From: Neobacillus sp. PS3-34
GTDB taxonomy: Bacteria; Bacillota; Bacilli; Bacillales; Cytobacillaceae
Assembly (NCBI RefSeq): GCF_030915465.1
Contig: NZ_CP133267.1
Coordinates: 1,302,001-1,366,000 of the forward strand
Length of the DNA stretch: 64,000 nucleotides
Reading direction: 5' to 3'
In this document: piece after piece, positions 19,366 to 29,841 of the stretch
Layout: the number at the start of each line of letters is the position of its first letter
How positions within the stretch are numbered: the stretch's first letter is position 1
Position numbers and translations under genes: made by a program
The notes under the pieces: generated by a model
Told to the model about the DNA's origin: nothing
The model's database searches: none
Seen by the model: only the letters and a program-made list of their open reading frames with translations

Positions 19366-20412
19366 TTAACGGTTCATTTTAGAAGCTGAGTACTCGTGGA
19401 TAAAAGTTGTTAATTTCTTCAGCATCTCAGGGTTAACCTGAGGGAAAACACCATGTCCGAGGTTAAAAATATAGCCCGGCTGTGCCATACCTTGATCCAA
19501 TATGGCTTTTGCCTTCTCTTCAATTACTTCCCAAGGCGCTAACAGGATAGCAGGGTCAAGATTTCCCTGGACCGTTTTATTAATGCCCATTTCTCTTGCC
19601 TGCTGAATTGGAAGCCTCCAATCCAAACCTACAACATCCAGCGGAAGATCGTTCCATTCTAATGCTAAATGACTCGCTCCTACACCAAACATGATTAAAG
19701 GAACATTTTCCTCCTTAAGGGAAGAGAATATTCTTTGCATCACAGGCTTAATAAAGTATCGGTAATCTTCGACATTCAAAGCCCCCACCCAGGAATCGAA
19801 GATCTGAATCGCTTTTGCTCCAGCTTTAATTTGTGCCTTTACGTATGTAATTGTCATATCAGCCAGTTTATCCATCAAAGCGAACCATGCTTTCGGTTCA
19901 GTGTACATAAATGCCTTTGTTTTATTGTAGTTTCTGGACGGACCGCCTTCAATCATATAGCTTGCTATCGTGAACGGCGCACCAGAGAATCCAATCAGTG
20001 GGACAGACAATTGTTCCTCTGTCAAAATTTTAATTGTTTCAAGAACGTATGGTATATCTTCTTCCGGAGTGATTTCACCTAGCTTTTCAACATCCGCAAG
20101 CGATTTAATGGGATTGGAGATAACAGGACCGATGCCCGACTTAATTTCAACGTCCACACCTAATGCAGGCAGGGGAGTCATAATATCTTTATATAAAATA
20201 GCCGCATCAACGTTATATTGATCAACGGGCAGTTTGGTAACATATGCACAGAGTTCTGGCTGATGTGTGATTTCGAAAAGGGAGTACTTTTCTTTAATCT
20301 CCCTGTATTCAGGCTGTGAACGCCCTGCCTGCCGCATATACCACACTGGAGTGTAATCCGTCTTTTCACCTCTGGCTGCTTTTAAAAATGTTTCATTGAT
20401 AGTTCTCGTCAT
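19366..20412 (-). CDS. hemE: Uroporphyrinogen decarboxylase HemE
   Basis: Converts uroporphyrinogen III to coproporphyrinogen III. Family signatures are [17 protein letters not shown] near the N-terminus, [18 protein letters not shown], and the [13 protein letters not shown] box near the C-terminus. The ATG at 20412 (MTRTINETF) is chosen since AAGGTGG lies 9 bases upstream; an upstream extension of the frame has no such site. First gene of hemEHY and divergent from the heme-degrading hmoB. Confidence 0.96.
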   Translation of the reverse strand: MTRTINETFLKAARGEKTDYTPVWYMRQAGRSQPEYREIKEKYSLFEITHQPELCAYVTKLPVDQYNVDAAILYKDIMTPLPALGVDVEIKSGIGPVISNPIKSLADVEKLGEITPEEDIPYVLETIKILTEEQLSVPLIGFSGAPFTIASYMIEGGPSRNYNKTKAFMYTEPKAWFALMDKLADMTITYVKAQIKAGAKAIQIFDSWVGALNVEDYRYFIKPVMQRIFSSLKEENVPLIMFGVGASHLALEWNDLPLDVVGLDWRLPIQQAREMGINKTVQGNLDPAILLAPWEVIEEKAKAILDQGMAQPGYIFNLGHGVFPQVNPEMLKKLTTFIHEYSASKMNR

Positions 20413-20682
20413 TAAGATAGTCCACCTTTCAAGAGCATGTCTGTTTTCCATTTTAATATATACACGTTAAAAATAGAAACTAATATTCTATCTGGACACA
20501 AATATACTGTCTTCACTATATCGATTAATACAATTGGTGTATAGACAACAGGGGCAAGTGTCAAAAAATAGTCGTATTTTTGTTTTCATTGCTGTAAAAA
20601 ATGGCTATAAAGACATAGAAGAGGACAAAGTGTTTTTAATTCCCATAAAGGGTATAGCTTTAATAAAAAAACAGGGGTGTGA

Positions 20683-21191
<509 letters not shown>

Positions 21192-21195
<4 letters not shown>

Positions 21196-21310
21196 AGAAA
21201 ACTCGCCGATTGGCGAGCCATTAAAGGCGAAGACAGAGGCCTAGTTGCCCTTATGCGCGATAGGAAAGTATAAACTTTCGAAAGTTTATACTTTCCTATT
21301 AGCTAAAAAA
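21192..21310 (+). repeat. Dispersed palindromic repeat, copy 2
   Basis: Same element as at 13696-13812, about 119 bases, with the CTCGCC-gatt-GGCGAG hairpin and a 40-base perfect palindrome at 21260-21299. It begins within the hmoB stop codon, so it forms the 3' end of that transcript. Confidence 0.9.
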
Positions 21311-21498
21311 TTATGGGGCCGATTTTTTGGTCCTCTTTTTATGTGATATTTTTGTTATTCTCTGATCCCTGGTTCAGCATTTTCCATACACAAAATTTCC
21401 TATAAGCTCTCACCTCTTGTAGGGTCTCTCATATCCTGTATTACATCCACAGGGCAAATACCCATGCCCACCCTGGATGAAAGGAAGGGAGCCTTTTT

Positions 21499-22900
21499 AT
21501 GATTGTGGAGCTTACAGCTCTCCATTGGATTTATGTCGTATTTATCGCACTCATTATTGGCTTTATGGTAATGAGAAGGGATACAACCCTCGTTTGTATC
21601 GCAGGAATCTTCTTAATCGCAATAACGGCAACAGGATCATTAAGCGGTTCTGTCAGCAGCATTTTCAATAGTTTCATATATGCAATAACTGAGCTTTTAT
21701 CTACTATCCTTGTTATTTCCATTATTGTTGCGATGAGCCGAACCTTGACTTCGACAGGGATTAACGATGTAATGATTTCCCCCTTCACAAAATTAATCCG
21801 CAACCCCACTCTCGCCTATTGGACTATTGGGATTTTAATGATGGTCATTTCCTGGTTTTTCTGGCCGTCCCCAGCAGTTGCATTACTTGGTGCCGTGCTT
21901 CTTCCGGTTGCAATGAGGGCTGCGCCTCCCGGCGCTCGGCGTTGCGATGGCAATGAACCTGTTCGGACATGGGATTGCCTTATCTGGGGATTTTATCATC
22001 CAAGCTGCTCCAAAGCTGACAGCTGATGCTGCCGGCCTACCCGTGAAGGATGTTATTGCAGCGAGCGTCCCACTTGTATTTATCATGGGGATTGTCACAA
22101 CTCTGACAGCCTTCTATTTTTTAAAAAGAGATTTAAAGCGTGGTACATTGCAATCCGCTCCATCAGCCCTTCCGGTTGAGACGAGTGAGGGTGATGCCGG
22201 TCAGCCTGACTTGCTTACACAGGCTCAAAAGCGTTTCTTCGCCCTTTTTGTTCCTCTTTTATTTGCGATAGATGTTGCCGCCATGTATATTCTTGATTTG
22301 CAGGGTGGAGATGCGACTTCATTGATTGGCGGAACCTCTATCCTCATTTTGTTAACGATTACAATCGCTGCCCATAAAAACAAAGGCCTCGAACAAACCA
22401 CCCACTATTTAATAGAAGGTTTTCAATTTGGTTTTAAGGTATTCGCGCCTGTAATTCCGATTGCCGCCTTTTTCTATCTGGGCGATGCAGGCTTCACAAA
22501 AATCATCGGTGATTTCCTTCCAAAGGGTTCTCAAGGCATCGTGAATGATTTAGGCGTCGCCTTGGCTTCCGTTGTGCCTTTAAGCAAAGCAGTCGGAGCA
22601 GTAACCTTGACAGCTGTTGGCGCTATTACTGGACTGGATGGATCAGGATTTTCGGGCATCTCACTGGCTGGTTCAATCGCGCACCTCTTTGCCGTTTCAA
22701 TTGGTAAAGGTGCTGCGACATTGACAGCTCTTGGACAGATTGCAGCCATTTGGGTAGGTGGTGGTACCCTCGTTCCATGGGCGCTCATACCTGCCGCGGC
22801 TATCTGTAATGTCGATCCCTTCGAGCTTGCCAGAAGAAACCTTCTTCCTGTCACAATTGGACTCGTCGTTACCACCATTGCGGCTATGTTTATCATATAA
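21499..22900 (+). CDS. yhfA: YhfA-like membrane transporter (ion transporter superfamily, frameshifted)
   Basis: A polytopic membrane protein with about 11-12 helices, resembling the DcuC/CitM-type ion transporter superfamily and B. subtilis YhfA; the substrate is unknown. The frame changes near 21925-21935: one C too many turns MRAALPALGVAMAMN into MRAAPPGARRCDG. The second half holds FLPKGSQGIVNDLGVALAS and IGKGAATLTALGQIAAIWVGGG, glycine-rich re-entrant-like segments. Start ATG at 21499 after an AAGGAAGGGAG site. A peptidase-like amidohydrolase gene, yhaA, lies downstream beyond a minus-strand gene. Confidence 0.75.
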
Positions 22901-22913
22901 GGAAGAACAAATT

Positions 22914-22945
22914 AAAGAGGCGGTTCATTGAACCACCTCCTTTTC
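22914..22945 (+). terminator. Terminator after yhfA
   Basis: Stem GAGGCGGTTC/GAACCACCTC with one mismatch followed by a T-run, 14 bases after the stop codon. Confidence 0.65.
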
Positions 22946-23588
22946 TATGCCCGCTTTTTTTCTCTTTTTTTGAAAAAATTATAAAAGAAAATCCATAAAT
23001 ACACCCATATATATCCCAGTGCAAATCCACCGATTACATCAGATGGGTAGTGGACTTGCAAGATGATCCGGCTTAAGCCAATCAGAAAAAGCAGCACGCC
23101 GATTACTATTCCAATTATTAGTTTGGCTGTTTTCCCCCTGCATTCCCGAATAAGGAAATAGGCGATAAAAAAGTAGAGGATCATTCCGACCATTGCATGT
23201 CCGCTTGGAAAGCTGTAGCTTTTCACCTCCACCAGGTGCTCAAGGTCGGCCTTGGACGAGCAATAAAGTCCTTTAGCCATTTACTCACTTCATTGCCCAA
23301 TGCGACCGCAAGCGCCATGGCGGCCATGCCGGTAAAGTCCCGTTTGCGGATTAGCAGCCATACCAGCATTAACAAAGCAATAATCCCGATTCCTATTTTT
23401 TCTCCTAAAGCTGTCAAAACGATAAAAAACGGATGCAAATAGCTTGGAACCCCTGAAAATAACGCGGTAATTTTTCCATCAATCCATAATGCTTTACCGC
23501 TATTCACTTCAATAATTAATACTACTGAAATTAATATTGCCAGACATAAAAATATAAATGATAGCTTCCCCTTATTCCTTAACTCCAT
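22945..23588 (-). CDS. PAP2 family phosphatase (frameshifted)
   Basis: Type 2 phosphatidic acid phosphatase, an integral membrane enzyme that removes phosphate from lipid phosphates such as undecaprenyl pyrophosphate or phosphatidylglycerol phosphate. The three motifs are KDFIARPRP, YSFPSGH, and SRIILQVHYPSD. They lie in two frames, broken near 23240 where one missing C splits motif 1 from motif 2. Repaired length is about 214 residues with five or six membrane helices. It stands alone on the minus strand between yhfA and yhaA. Confidence 0.85.
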
Positions 23589-23714
23589 CTCCTTAATCTT
23601 TCCCTTCCATACTCAAAATCTTATATAGTATAGAAAAATATTATGCAAAAATCCACTTCATTAGGATAAAGAGTGTTAAAATAGTTAGAAAAAATAAAAA
23701 ACGGAGGGATTCAT

Positions 23715-24899
23715 ATGATTAATGAATTTTTAGAGGCTCTCAATGATCAATATAATGAAATGGTTGCAATTCGCCGTTATCTTCACCAGCATCCTGAATT
23801 GTCCTTCAAGGAAGTCAATACAGCCAAATACATAAAGTCCTTTTATGAGGAACTCGGAATTGAAGTAAGAGGAAACGTTGGCGGAAACGGGGTAGTCGCA
23901 AAGGTATACGGCAAAAACCCTGGTAAAACAGTTGCCTTAAGAGCTGATTTCGATGCCCTCCCGATACAGGATGAGAAGGATGTCCCTTACCGTTCAACCG
24001 TTCCGGGCATCATGCATGCCTGCGGACATGACGGCCATACAGCCACTCTTCTCGTATTAGCTAGGACACTTAATGAATGGAAGGAACAGCTCGCTGGCAC
24101 TTTCGTTTTTATCCACCAGCATGCGGAGGAATATGCACCTGGAGGAGCTGTAACGATGATCGAAGATGGATGTCTGGATGGTGTGGATGCCATTTTCGGC
24201 ACCCATTTGTGGGCATCTGAACCGACTGGCAAAATTCAATATCGAAAGCTGCCGATCATGGCAGCTGCAGACCGGTTTGTGATTACGGTTCAGGGTAAAG
24301 GCGGCCACGGTGCACAGCCGCATAAGACGAAGGATGCCATTGTCATCGCTTCACAGCTTGTCCTAAACTTACAGCAGATTGTCAGCAGAAGGGTTAGCCC
24401 GGTTGATTCAGCGGTAGTGACTATCGGTTCCTTTACAGCTGAAAATGCCTTTAATGTCATTGCGGATAAAGCCAAGCTTGTTGGAACCGTCAGGACCTTC
24501 AATGAAAACACACGAGCATTTATAGAAGAAGAAATAGAAAAAATCACTTATGGAACATGCTTCACATCCGGCAGCACCTTTGAATACGATTATGTTAAAG
24601 GATATCCTGCTGTTGTGAACCATTCAGCCGAAACAGACTTCCTGATTTCTTGCGCCAACAAAATATCTGAAGTGAATTCGGTGGAAGAAACGGAACCAGA
24701 TATGGGCGGCGAGGATTTTGCCTATTATCTTCAAAAAGTGCCAGGCACTTTCTTTTTCACAGGTGCGAGGCCCACGGATGCCGAAACAGCTTATCCACAC
24801 CACCATCCAAGATTTGATATCGATGAAAATGCGATGCTTGTTGCGGCAAAAACACTCGCCAGAGCAGCTATCACATATAACGTAAAAACAGAGGTCTAA
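23715..24899 (+). CDS. yhaA: M20 family amidohydrolase YhaA
   Basis: A 394-residue M20 peptidase/aminoacylase-type amidohydrolase, acting on N-acyl amino acids. Metal-site segments are MHACGHDGHTATL, HQHAEEYAPGGA, the MGGEDFAYYL box and the C-terminal HHPRFDIDE. Start ATG at 23715 with ACGGAGGGA upstream. Converges with ecsC; the GC-rich hairpin at 24909-24935 lies across the ecsC stop. Confidence 0.92.
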   Translation: MINEFLEALNDQYNEMVAIRRYLHQHPELSFKEVNTAKYIKSFYEELGIEVRGNVGGNGVVAKVYGKNPGKTVALRADFDALPIQDEKDVPYRSTVPGIMHACGHDGHTATLLVLARTLNEWKEQLAGTFVFIHQHAEEYAPGGAVTMIEDGCLDGVDAIFGTHLWASEPTGKIQYRKLPIMAAADRFVITVQGKGGHGAQPHKTKDAIVIASQLVLNLQQIVSRRVSPVDSAVVTIGSFTAENAFNVIADKAKLVGTVRTFNENTRAFIEEEIEKITYGTCFTSGSTFEYDYVKGYPAVVNHSAETDFLISCANKISEVNSVEETEPDMGGEDFAYYLQKVPGTFFFTGARPTDAETAYPHHHPRFDIDENAMLVAAKTLARAAITYNVKTEV

Positions 24900-24905
24900 T
24901 CCTTA

Positions 24906-25646
24906 TTACCCCCGTGAGCCGTTTAATCGGCGGGGGCTTTCATTTAAAATCCGCAAACGGTAAGCGTTCATGGCTGTTTCACCTAAATGCTTTAGAAGAT
25001 TATTATTGGCATATGCTCCGACAAACGCACCTATTCCAGGGACAAGCTGCAGCATTTTAGCCAGGTCAATATAATCCCGATATTCCTGTTGAAACCTTTT
25101 CCAGTCCAACTCTTCTATTTGTTCTCTTTTATGCTCCCAATTCTCAATGATCTCAAAAGTTTCATTCCTTGTTTCATCACTTGAAAAAGCCAATTTAAAT
25201 ACATGCAAAATAAATAGCCTCTCACTATATTCTTTTGTATCAAAACCATAAACTGCAGCAAGCTCAAAAAGCGATTTTATTTTTATAGTAAGCAGCAATG
25301 GAAAATCGGCAAGACCAACTAGGATTCCCCCCGCGCCTGTTCCTGCACCTTCAATTACTGCCGTTTTCTGATAGAAGGAAATTTTTTTTCGTGCCAGTTC
25401 ATCCCTTTCAGCCAGCGGCAGCTCTAAGGGCTGCTTTTTACTGCTCGTTAACTGAGAACCGAATAAAGTAGCTTTTACCATCCCTTTAATGCTCTCGGTC
25501 ATGACTGTATGAATTTTTTCGGGAATGATTCCATTAATTTTCCCCTGTGCTTTTTTGGACATCCGTGTTACAAACCCTGATCTTTTTGTTATTTTCTGCT
25601 TCCAAGCAGCAAGTTCCTCATATACCTTTAATTCGTATTCATTCAT
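24906..25646 (-). CDS. ecsC: EcsC family protein
   Basis: A 246-residue EcsC-family protein, found with the EcsAB transporter in many Bacillus species; its biochemical role is not known. The central segment TAVIEGAGTGAGGILVGLADFPLLL and a C-terminal VPGIGAFVGAYANNNLLKHLG are hydrophobic, glycine-rich family hallmarks. A terminator at 25707-25737 separates it from ecsB, so it likely has its own promoter. Confidence 0.9.
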   Translation of the reverse strand: MNEYELKVYEELAAWKQKITKRSGFVTRMSKKAQGKINGIIPEKIHTVMTESIKGMVKATLFGSQLTSSKKQPLELPLAERDELARKKISFYQKTAVIEGAGTGAGGILVGLADFPLLLTIKIKSLFELAAVYGFDTKEYSERLFILHVFKLAFSSDETRNETFEIIENWEHKREQIEELDWKRFQQEYRDYIDLAKMLQLVPGIGAFVGAYANNNLLKHLGETAMNAYRLRILNESPRRLNGSRG

Positions 25647-25706
25647 ATTTCCCCAACCTTTTTCACTTGTTTATGTATTTAATACGATAACCAAGCAGAT
25701 TATGTT

Positions 25707-25737
25707 TCAAAAAAGCCCTCTTTCAGTCGAAAGAGGA
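25707..25737 (-). terminator. Terminator between ecsB and ecsC
   Basis: Stem CCTCTTTC-agtc-GAAAGAGG followed on the minus strand by a run of six T. Confidence 0.8.
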
Positions 25738-25743
25738 CCTCCT

Positions 25744-26953
25744 TTAGCCTTTTACCCTTTTTTTGCTGTAAATAAAGACAAAATAATAAATAAACCCAAC
25801 CCCTGCAAGTAACGAGATAACCCCTGCAGTCCATTGTCCTTTTATTAACATTAATGCTGTAAAAATAACTGCCTGCAAGCTAAGAACAATGACCATTAAA
25901 AAGAAAAATGCAGCTTCCTTATTTTTTTCGGCAACCGGATACAAGTCTACCCATAGTTTATTTTGATGGTGGTTCCATAACGGCAGGAGCTGAAATCCAG
26001 TTAAATACAAAAATAAAATGGCAAGGAGCAGCTGGCCCATCCAAAAGACAGAAAATAAATGGCAATACTGCCGATCACTGTTAATCGGATAAATAGGCCT
26101 AAATAATCTCCTGCCCTCATAAATGTTCTGGAAAATAAGTATATAAAGGTATTTTCAGCTGAGAAGGAGATATTATCCAGGAAAACATCAAGCCATTTTC
26201 TTCTCCTTACAGCATCCTTTAGTTTCGGTACATCGGTAAATAAATTGGCCAAACGATAGAACGAAGCCATTCTTTTTTCTTCTTCTGCGATTAATACATC
26301 CCATTTCAACCCTTTTTCACGGGATTTCGAATAAAAAAACCAATAATATAAAGCAAGAACTATAAAAATAACCGCAAAATAGAGCAGATTAGCTTGTCTA
26401 AAAAGGAGATAGGCAAAGGCGCCGTTGACAAAAAAACGAACAGCCATATCACTGAAATGAACTGAACGGTCTACGTCATACTGAACCCTCCATCTTACCG
26501 CCAAGTTCCATCCTTTCAGCACGAGTAAAGCAGCAAAAAAGGGAAGAAAAACATGGAATCCCTGCCTGCTTACCTGTACATATAATGGCATTAATGCTGC
26601 AAGGACCATCAAAAGGATATAACCCTGATAAATAAGGCTGACAATTCCCGAGCGAAAGAAATAACCACTCAGTTTATTTTCCAGCGGAAGCAGAAAAACT
26701 CTGTCCGCATCTAAAAGAAAATTGTACACCGGACTATACGTCAATAGGATACCCATTATGACAGCCATCAGCAGCTCAGCCGGAAAGTCGGGGGAAAGTC
26801 CCTTGACCCACTCCTGATAATAGAAAGCAGCTGCACTAATTAGAAAAAGCAGGACTACAACAAGGTGGCCATTAAATATGTAACGGAGGTACCTTCCTAA
26901 ATCCTTGGCCTTCGGCAGGAACGGTCCTTCCAAAGTTTTTGGGCATCAAACAT
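25744..26953 (-). CDS. ecsB: ABC transporter permease EcsB (two frameshifts)
   Basis: Membrane subunit of the EcsAB transporter, which in B. subtilis affects regulated intramembrane proteolysis by RasP, secretion and competence. The true start is ATG at 26953 (MFDAQKLWKDR), overlapping the ecsA stop by 8 bases, which implies coupled translation. One missing T near 26918 shifts the frame to KAKDLGRYLRYIFNGH, and one missing base near 26040 shifts it again to GQLLLAILFLYLTG. Joined, the protein has about 403 residues with eight or more membrane helices, normal for EcsB. Confidence 0.9.
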
Positions 26954-27686
26954 AATTTTCTTCCTTTGTCAGCTGAATATAAAGGTCGTCAAGCGTGGCT
27001 CCTGGCATTGAAAATTGCTGTCTCAGTTCTTCTAGATTTCCTTTTGCACGAATTCTTCCTTCATGCAAAATAATGAAGCTGTCACAGTATCTTTCTGCAG
27101 TTGCTAAAATATGGGTCGACATTAAAATGCCCGCACCATTTTCCTTCATCTTTTTCATTAAATCAAGCAAGGATTGAATACCCAACGGGTCAAGCCCCAC
27201 AAACGGTTCATCGACAATATAAAGAGAGGGCTGAACGAGAAAAGCACACATAATCATCACCTTTTGCTTCATTCCCTTTGAAAAATGGGCAGGAAACCAT
27301 TTTAGTCTCTTTTCCATTCGGAACTCCGTCAATAGCTTTTCAACCCGTTCTTTATATGTCACCTGGTCTAGTCCATACGCCATGGCAGTCAATTTCAAAT
27401 GTTCTTCCAGCGTCAGTTCATCATATAAAATCGGAGTCTCAGGGATAAAGGTAAACTGTTTTCTGTAGGCTTCCTTATCCTCTGCAATTCTACGGCCCTT
27501 TAGCTTTATTTCTCCGCTTTGCGGCTCCATTAACCCGATAATATGCTTGATCGTCGTGCTCTTTCCTGCTCCATTTAAGCCGATTAAGCCGACAATTTCC
27601 CTTTCATTCACTTCAAATGAAACTTCCTTCAGTACAGGATTTCTTGTATATCCTCCTGTCAGGTCCTGAATTGTCAATAAAGACAT
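26946..27686 (-). CDS. ecsA: ABC transporter ATP-binding protein EcsA
   Basis: ATPase of the EcsAB transporter, 246 residues. Walker A is GLNGAGKST at residues 36-44, the signature is FSKGMKQKV, and Walker B is LYIVDEPFVGLD. In B. subtilis, loss of EcsA lowers protein secretion, sporulation and competence through RasP. Start ATG at 27686; the upstream 617-base gap to hit carries tandem repeats (see separate entry). Confidence 0.95.
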   Translation of the reverse strand: MSLLTIQDLTGGYTRNPVLKEVSFEVNEREIVGLIGLNGAGKSTTIKHIIGLMEPQSGEIKLKGRRIAEDKEAYRKQFTFIPETPILYDELTLEEHLKLTAMAYGLDQVTYKERVEKLLTEFRMEKRLKWFPAHFSKGMKQKVMIMCAFLVQPSLYIVDEPFVGLDPLGIQSLLDLMKKMKENGAGILMSTHILATAERYCDSFIILHEGRIRAKGNLEELRQQFSMPGATLDDLYIQLTKEENYV

Positions 27687-27840
27687 AATAACAACGCCTT
27701 TCCCAGCAGTTTATTTCATTCCCTCTTGTGAGACCTCTAAAGTAAAAATCCCTAGCCTCATGTATGATTTATTTTATTTTAACAAATTTAAAGTTCATGT
27801 GCATATTAGCTCCTGAAACGGACATCATAATTTATGTAGA

Positions 27841-28256
27841 GGAAACAACCTTTAGATGATGAAAATCATCAAAATTGAAAATGAGGTGTCTATCGCAGAC
27901 AATAATCATTCAATTGAAGCAGCTTCAAAACGTTTCTAATAAGGGGATGGTTGTTTTGCACAAAGTGCCATGTAACCAGTTCAAACAACACCGTACCGTA
28001 TAACGGCATTTACTATAATTGAAAATGAGGTGTTTGTTAAAGACCTATCATTCCGCTTTATATGTTGAGAAACCTATAAAGACTAAATAAGGGGATGGTC
28101 AGCTTGAACAAAGTCCACTCTTTAAATGAACACTAATCATCTTAAAAAAATGAGGTGTTTATCAAAGAGCATTCCTGAACGAACGTACCAATAGAAGCAT
28201 TTCCTCTACAGAGGGCAGGATTCCATGCGGATCCTGTCTTTCTTTTTCTTTCTTTA
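27841..28256 (+). ncRNA. Candidate repeat-containing RNA between ecsA and hit
   Basis: The 617-base gap between divergent ecsA and hit holds no convincing gene. It contains three copies of AAAATGAGGTGT-like text (27879, 28022 and 28147) and two of AATAAGGGGATGGT (27938 and 28087), alternating with about 125-145-base spacing. The second class is each time followed 5-8 bases later by (G)ACAAAGT. A stem GGCAGGAT/ATCCTGTC with a T-rich tail at 28214-28256 ends this block on the plus strand. Together this suggests an independent plus-strand transcript. The complement would carry C-rich ACACCTCATTTT and CCATCCCCTTATT motifs, like loops of small regulatory RNAs. Strand and function are not settled. 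Confidence 0.4.
28214..28256 (+). terminator. Terminator 48 bases before hit
   Basis: Stem GGCAGGAT/ATCCTGTC followed by TTTCTTTTTCTTTCTTT. It lies upstream of hit with no gene before it on this strand, implying an untranslated transcript ends here. Confidence 0.65.
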
Positions 28257-28303
28257 AGCCACTGTGTTAAACTATTTTTAAAAAAGAAAGGCAGTGGAAT
28301 GGA

Positions 28304-28723
28304 ATGAATGATTGCATTTTCTGCAAGATTGTTAAAGGAGAAATCCCGGCAGCGAAGGTTTTTGAAAATGAACATGTTGTGGCATTTTTAGATATCAGCC
28401 AAGTTACAAAAGGACATACTTTAGTCATTCCAAAGATACATAAAGAAAATATTTATGAACTTACCCCAGAAATTGCCCGAAATATTTATGAATCTGTTCC
28501 AGCGATTGCTTCAGCCCTTAAGGAAGAATACGATCCAATCGGCTTAAACACGATTAATAACAATGGCGAGCATGCCGGCCAGTCCGTATTTCATTTTCAT
28601 TTGCACCTTATTCCGCGCTACGGTAAAGGAGACGGATTTGGAGCCGTATGGAAGAATAATCAAAGTGAGTATTCTTCACTTGATCTTCAAGAAATGGCTG
28701 CAAATATCAGTAAACACCTGTAA
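28304..28723 (+). CDS. hit: HIT family protein Hit
   Basis: A 139-residue histidine triad nucleotide hydrolase, cleaving adenosine phosphoramidate-type substrates. The triad is H97, H99, H101 in SVFHFHLHLIPRY. Cysteines C4 and C7 may bind zinc with downstream residues, as in other Bacillus Hit proteins. Divergent from ecsA, upstream of trpP. Confidence 0.94.
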   Translation: MNDCIFCKIVKGEIPAAKVFENEHVVAFLDISQVTKGHTLVIPKIHKENIYELTPEIARNIYESVPAIASALKEEYDPIGLNTINNNGEHAGQSVFHFHLHLIPRYGKGDGFGAVWKNNQSEYSSLDLQEMAANISKHL

Positions 28724-28840
28724 TTTTATATATTAAAAATTGGAAGCATTTTATTGTTTTCATTATTAATGCTTATGTTATAATTGGTGTAAGTTTTTCG
28801 CTGCAGGCATATAGGGCACTGCAGGAGGAACCAAATTGCT

Positions 28841-28863
28841 TAGTTGAGCAGAGGAGAGATGAG
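28841..28863 (+). promoter_or_regulatory. TRAP binding site over the trpP ribosome binding site
   Basis: Five triplets TAG, GAG, GAG, GAG, GAG start at 28841, 28846, 28851, 28856 and 28861, each separated by exactly two bases. This is the pattern bound by tryptophan-loaded TRAP (MtrB). The repeats cover the Shine-Dalgarno sequence (GAGGAGAG) of trpP, so binding should block translation, as known for B. subtilis trpP. Confidence 0.88.
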
Positions 28864-28867
28864 ACAA

Positions 28868-29398
28868 ATGAATACGAAAAATCTTGTGGCACTGTCCCTA
28901 TTAATTGGGATGGGTACTGTACTTCACGCTGTCATTCCGAATATTGTTCTTGGAATGAAGCCGGACATGATGTTAACGATGATGTTTTTAGGGATTACTC
29001 TTTTTCCAGATAAGAAAAGTGTTTGTCTTCTTGCGATTGTCAGTGGGGTAATATCCGGACTGACATCAACCTTTCCTGGCGGATTGATTCCTAATATGAT
29101 CGATAAACCGGTAACAGCTGCATTATTTTTGTTATTGTTCCTTGCCTTTAAGAAGTATCAAACTTCACTCGTGGGAGTCGGTGTTTTAACTGCAATCGGA
29201 ACAGTCATATCTGGTAGCGTGTTTTTAACATCTGCCTACTATATCGTAGGGCTTCCGGGTCCATTTACCGCATTATTTGCTGGAGTAGTACTTCCAGCCG
29301 CAGCATTAAATACTGCAGCAATGGTTATTTTATACCCTATTGCTTTGTCAGTAGTTAAGCGGACAAAATTAAATGCTCCTACCGTTGTAAGTAAATAA
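28868..29398 (+). CDS. trpP: Tryptophan transporter TrpP
   Basis: A 176-residue membrane protein with five or six helices that imports tryptophan. Family features are the early NIVLGMKPDMMLTMMFLGI and FPGGLIPNMIDKPVTAAL segments. I choose ATG at 28868 (MNTKNLVAL) since GAGGAGAG lies 9 bases upstream; the upstream ATG at 28859 abuts that site. Control is expected by TRAP at translation through the overlapping triplet repeats. Confidence 0.93.
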   Translation: MNTKNLVALSLLIGMGTVLHAVIPNIVLGMKPDMMLTMMFLGITLFPDKKSVCLLAIVSGVISGLTSTFPGGLIPNMIDKPVTAALFLLLFLAFKKYQTSLVGVGVLTAIGTVISGSVFLTSAYYIVGLPGPFTALFAGVVLPAAALNTAAMVILYPIALSVVKRTKLNAPTVVSK

Positions 29399-29448
29399 TA
29401 TAATGAAACCAGCCTGCTTAACTCAAAGCAGCTTTACTTTTTGTATTT

Positions 29449-29637
29449 TTATAGGCTAAACAGTAGCCAGCCTGCAAAAAGAAACAGTAATCCTCCACCT
29501 GCTAATGCAGCAATCTTTTTCTTTAATACTTGCTTTGGAGGATAAACGCCGGATCTTTGGTGAACAAGAAAAAAACGTATAGCTCCAAAAAATAACACCC
29601 CACTGAGTGAAAATAAAATGATTGCCATTCTGTTCAC
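29449..29637 (-). CDS. Small two-helix membrane protein, unknown
   Basis: A 62-residue protein with two hydrophobic helices (about residues 4-24 and 43-61) joined by a basic loop HQRSGVYPPKQVLKKK. I do not recognise a named family. It lies on the minus strand between converging trpP and yhaH promoters. The codon pattern and hydrophobicity are coherent, but no strong ribosome binding site decides the start. Confidence 0.55.
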   Translation of the reverse strand: MNRMAIILFSLSGVLFFGAIRFFLVHQRSGVYPPKQVLKKKIAALAGGGLLFLFAGWLLFSL

Positions 29638-29841
29638 TCTCTTCTCCCCTTCCGCAGCCTCAAAAATTCAAATTGTTAATACCATACATATGTTTTATTA
29701 AGACAGCCTATGAACATGTATGGTTTAAGCTGATAAATAATGTGATAATAGAGTATTAAATGTTTTTAGAATAGAGAAAGGGATTCATTCTTTGTGTGTA
29801 GAATGTTGTACTATAGAATGAAGAGGACGAGGTGACAGGCC

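Noticed and set aside
27881..28195. Three short MRC(L)-starting ORFs in the ecsA-hit repeats
   Set aside because: They have no ribosome binding sites, their lengths and sequences after the fourth residue differ, and the conserved bases fit a non-coding repeat better.
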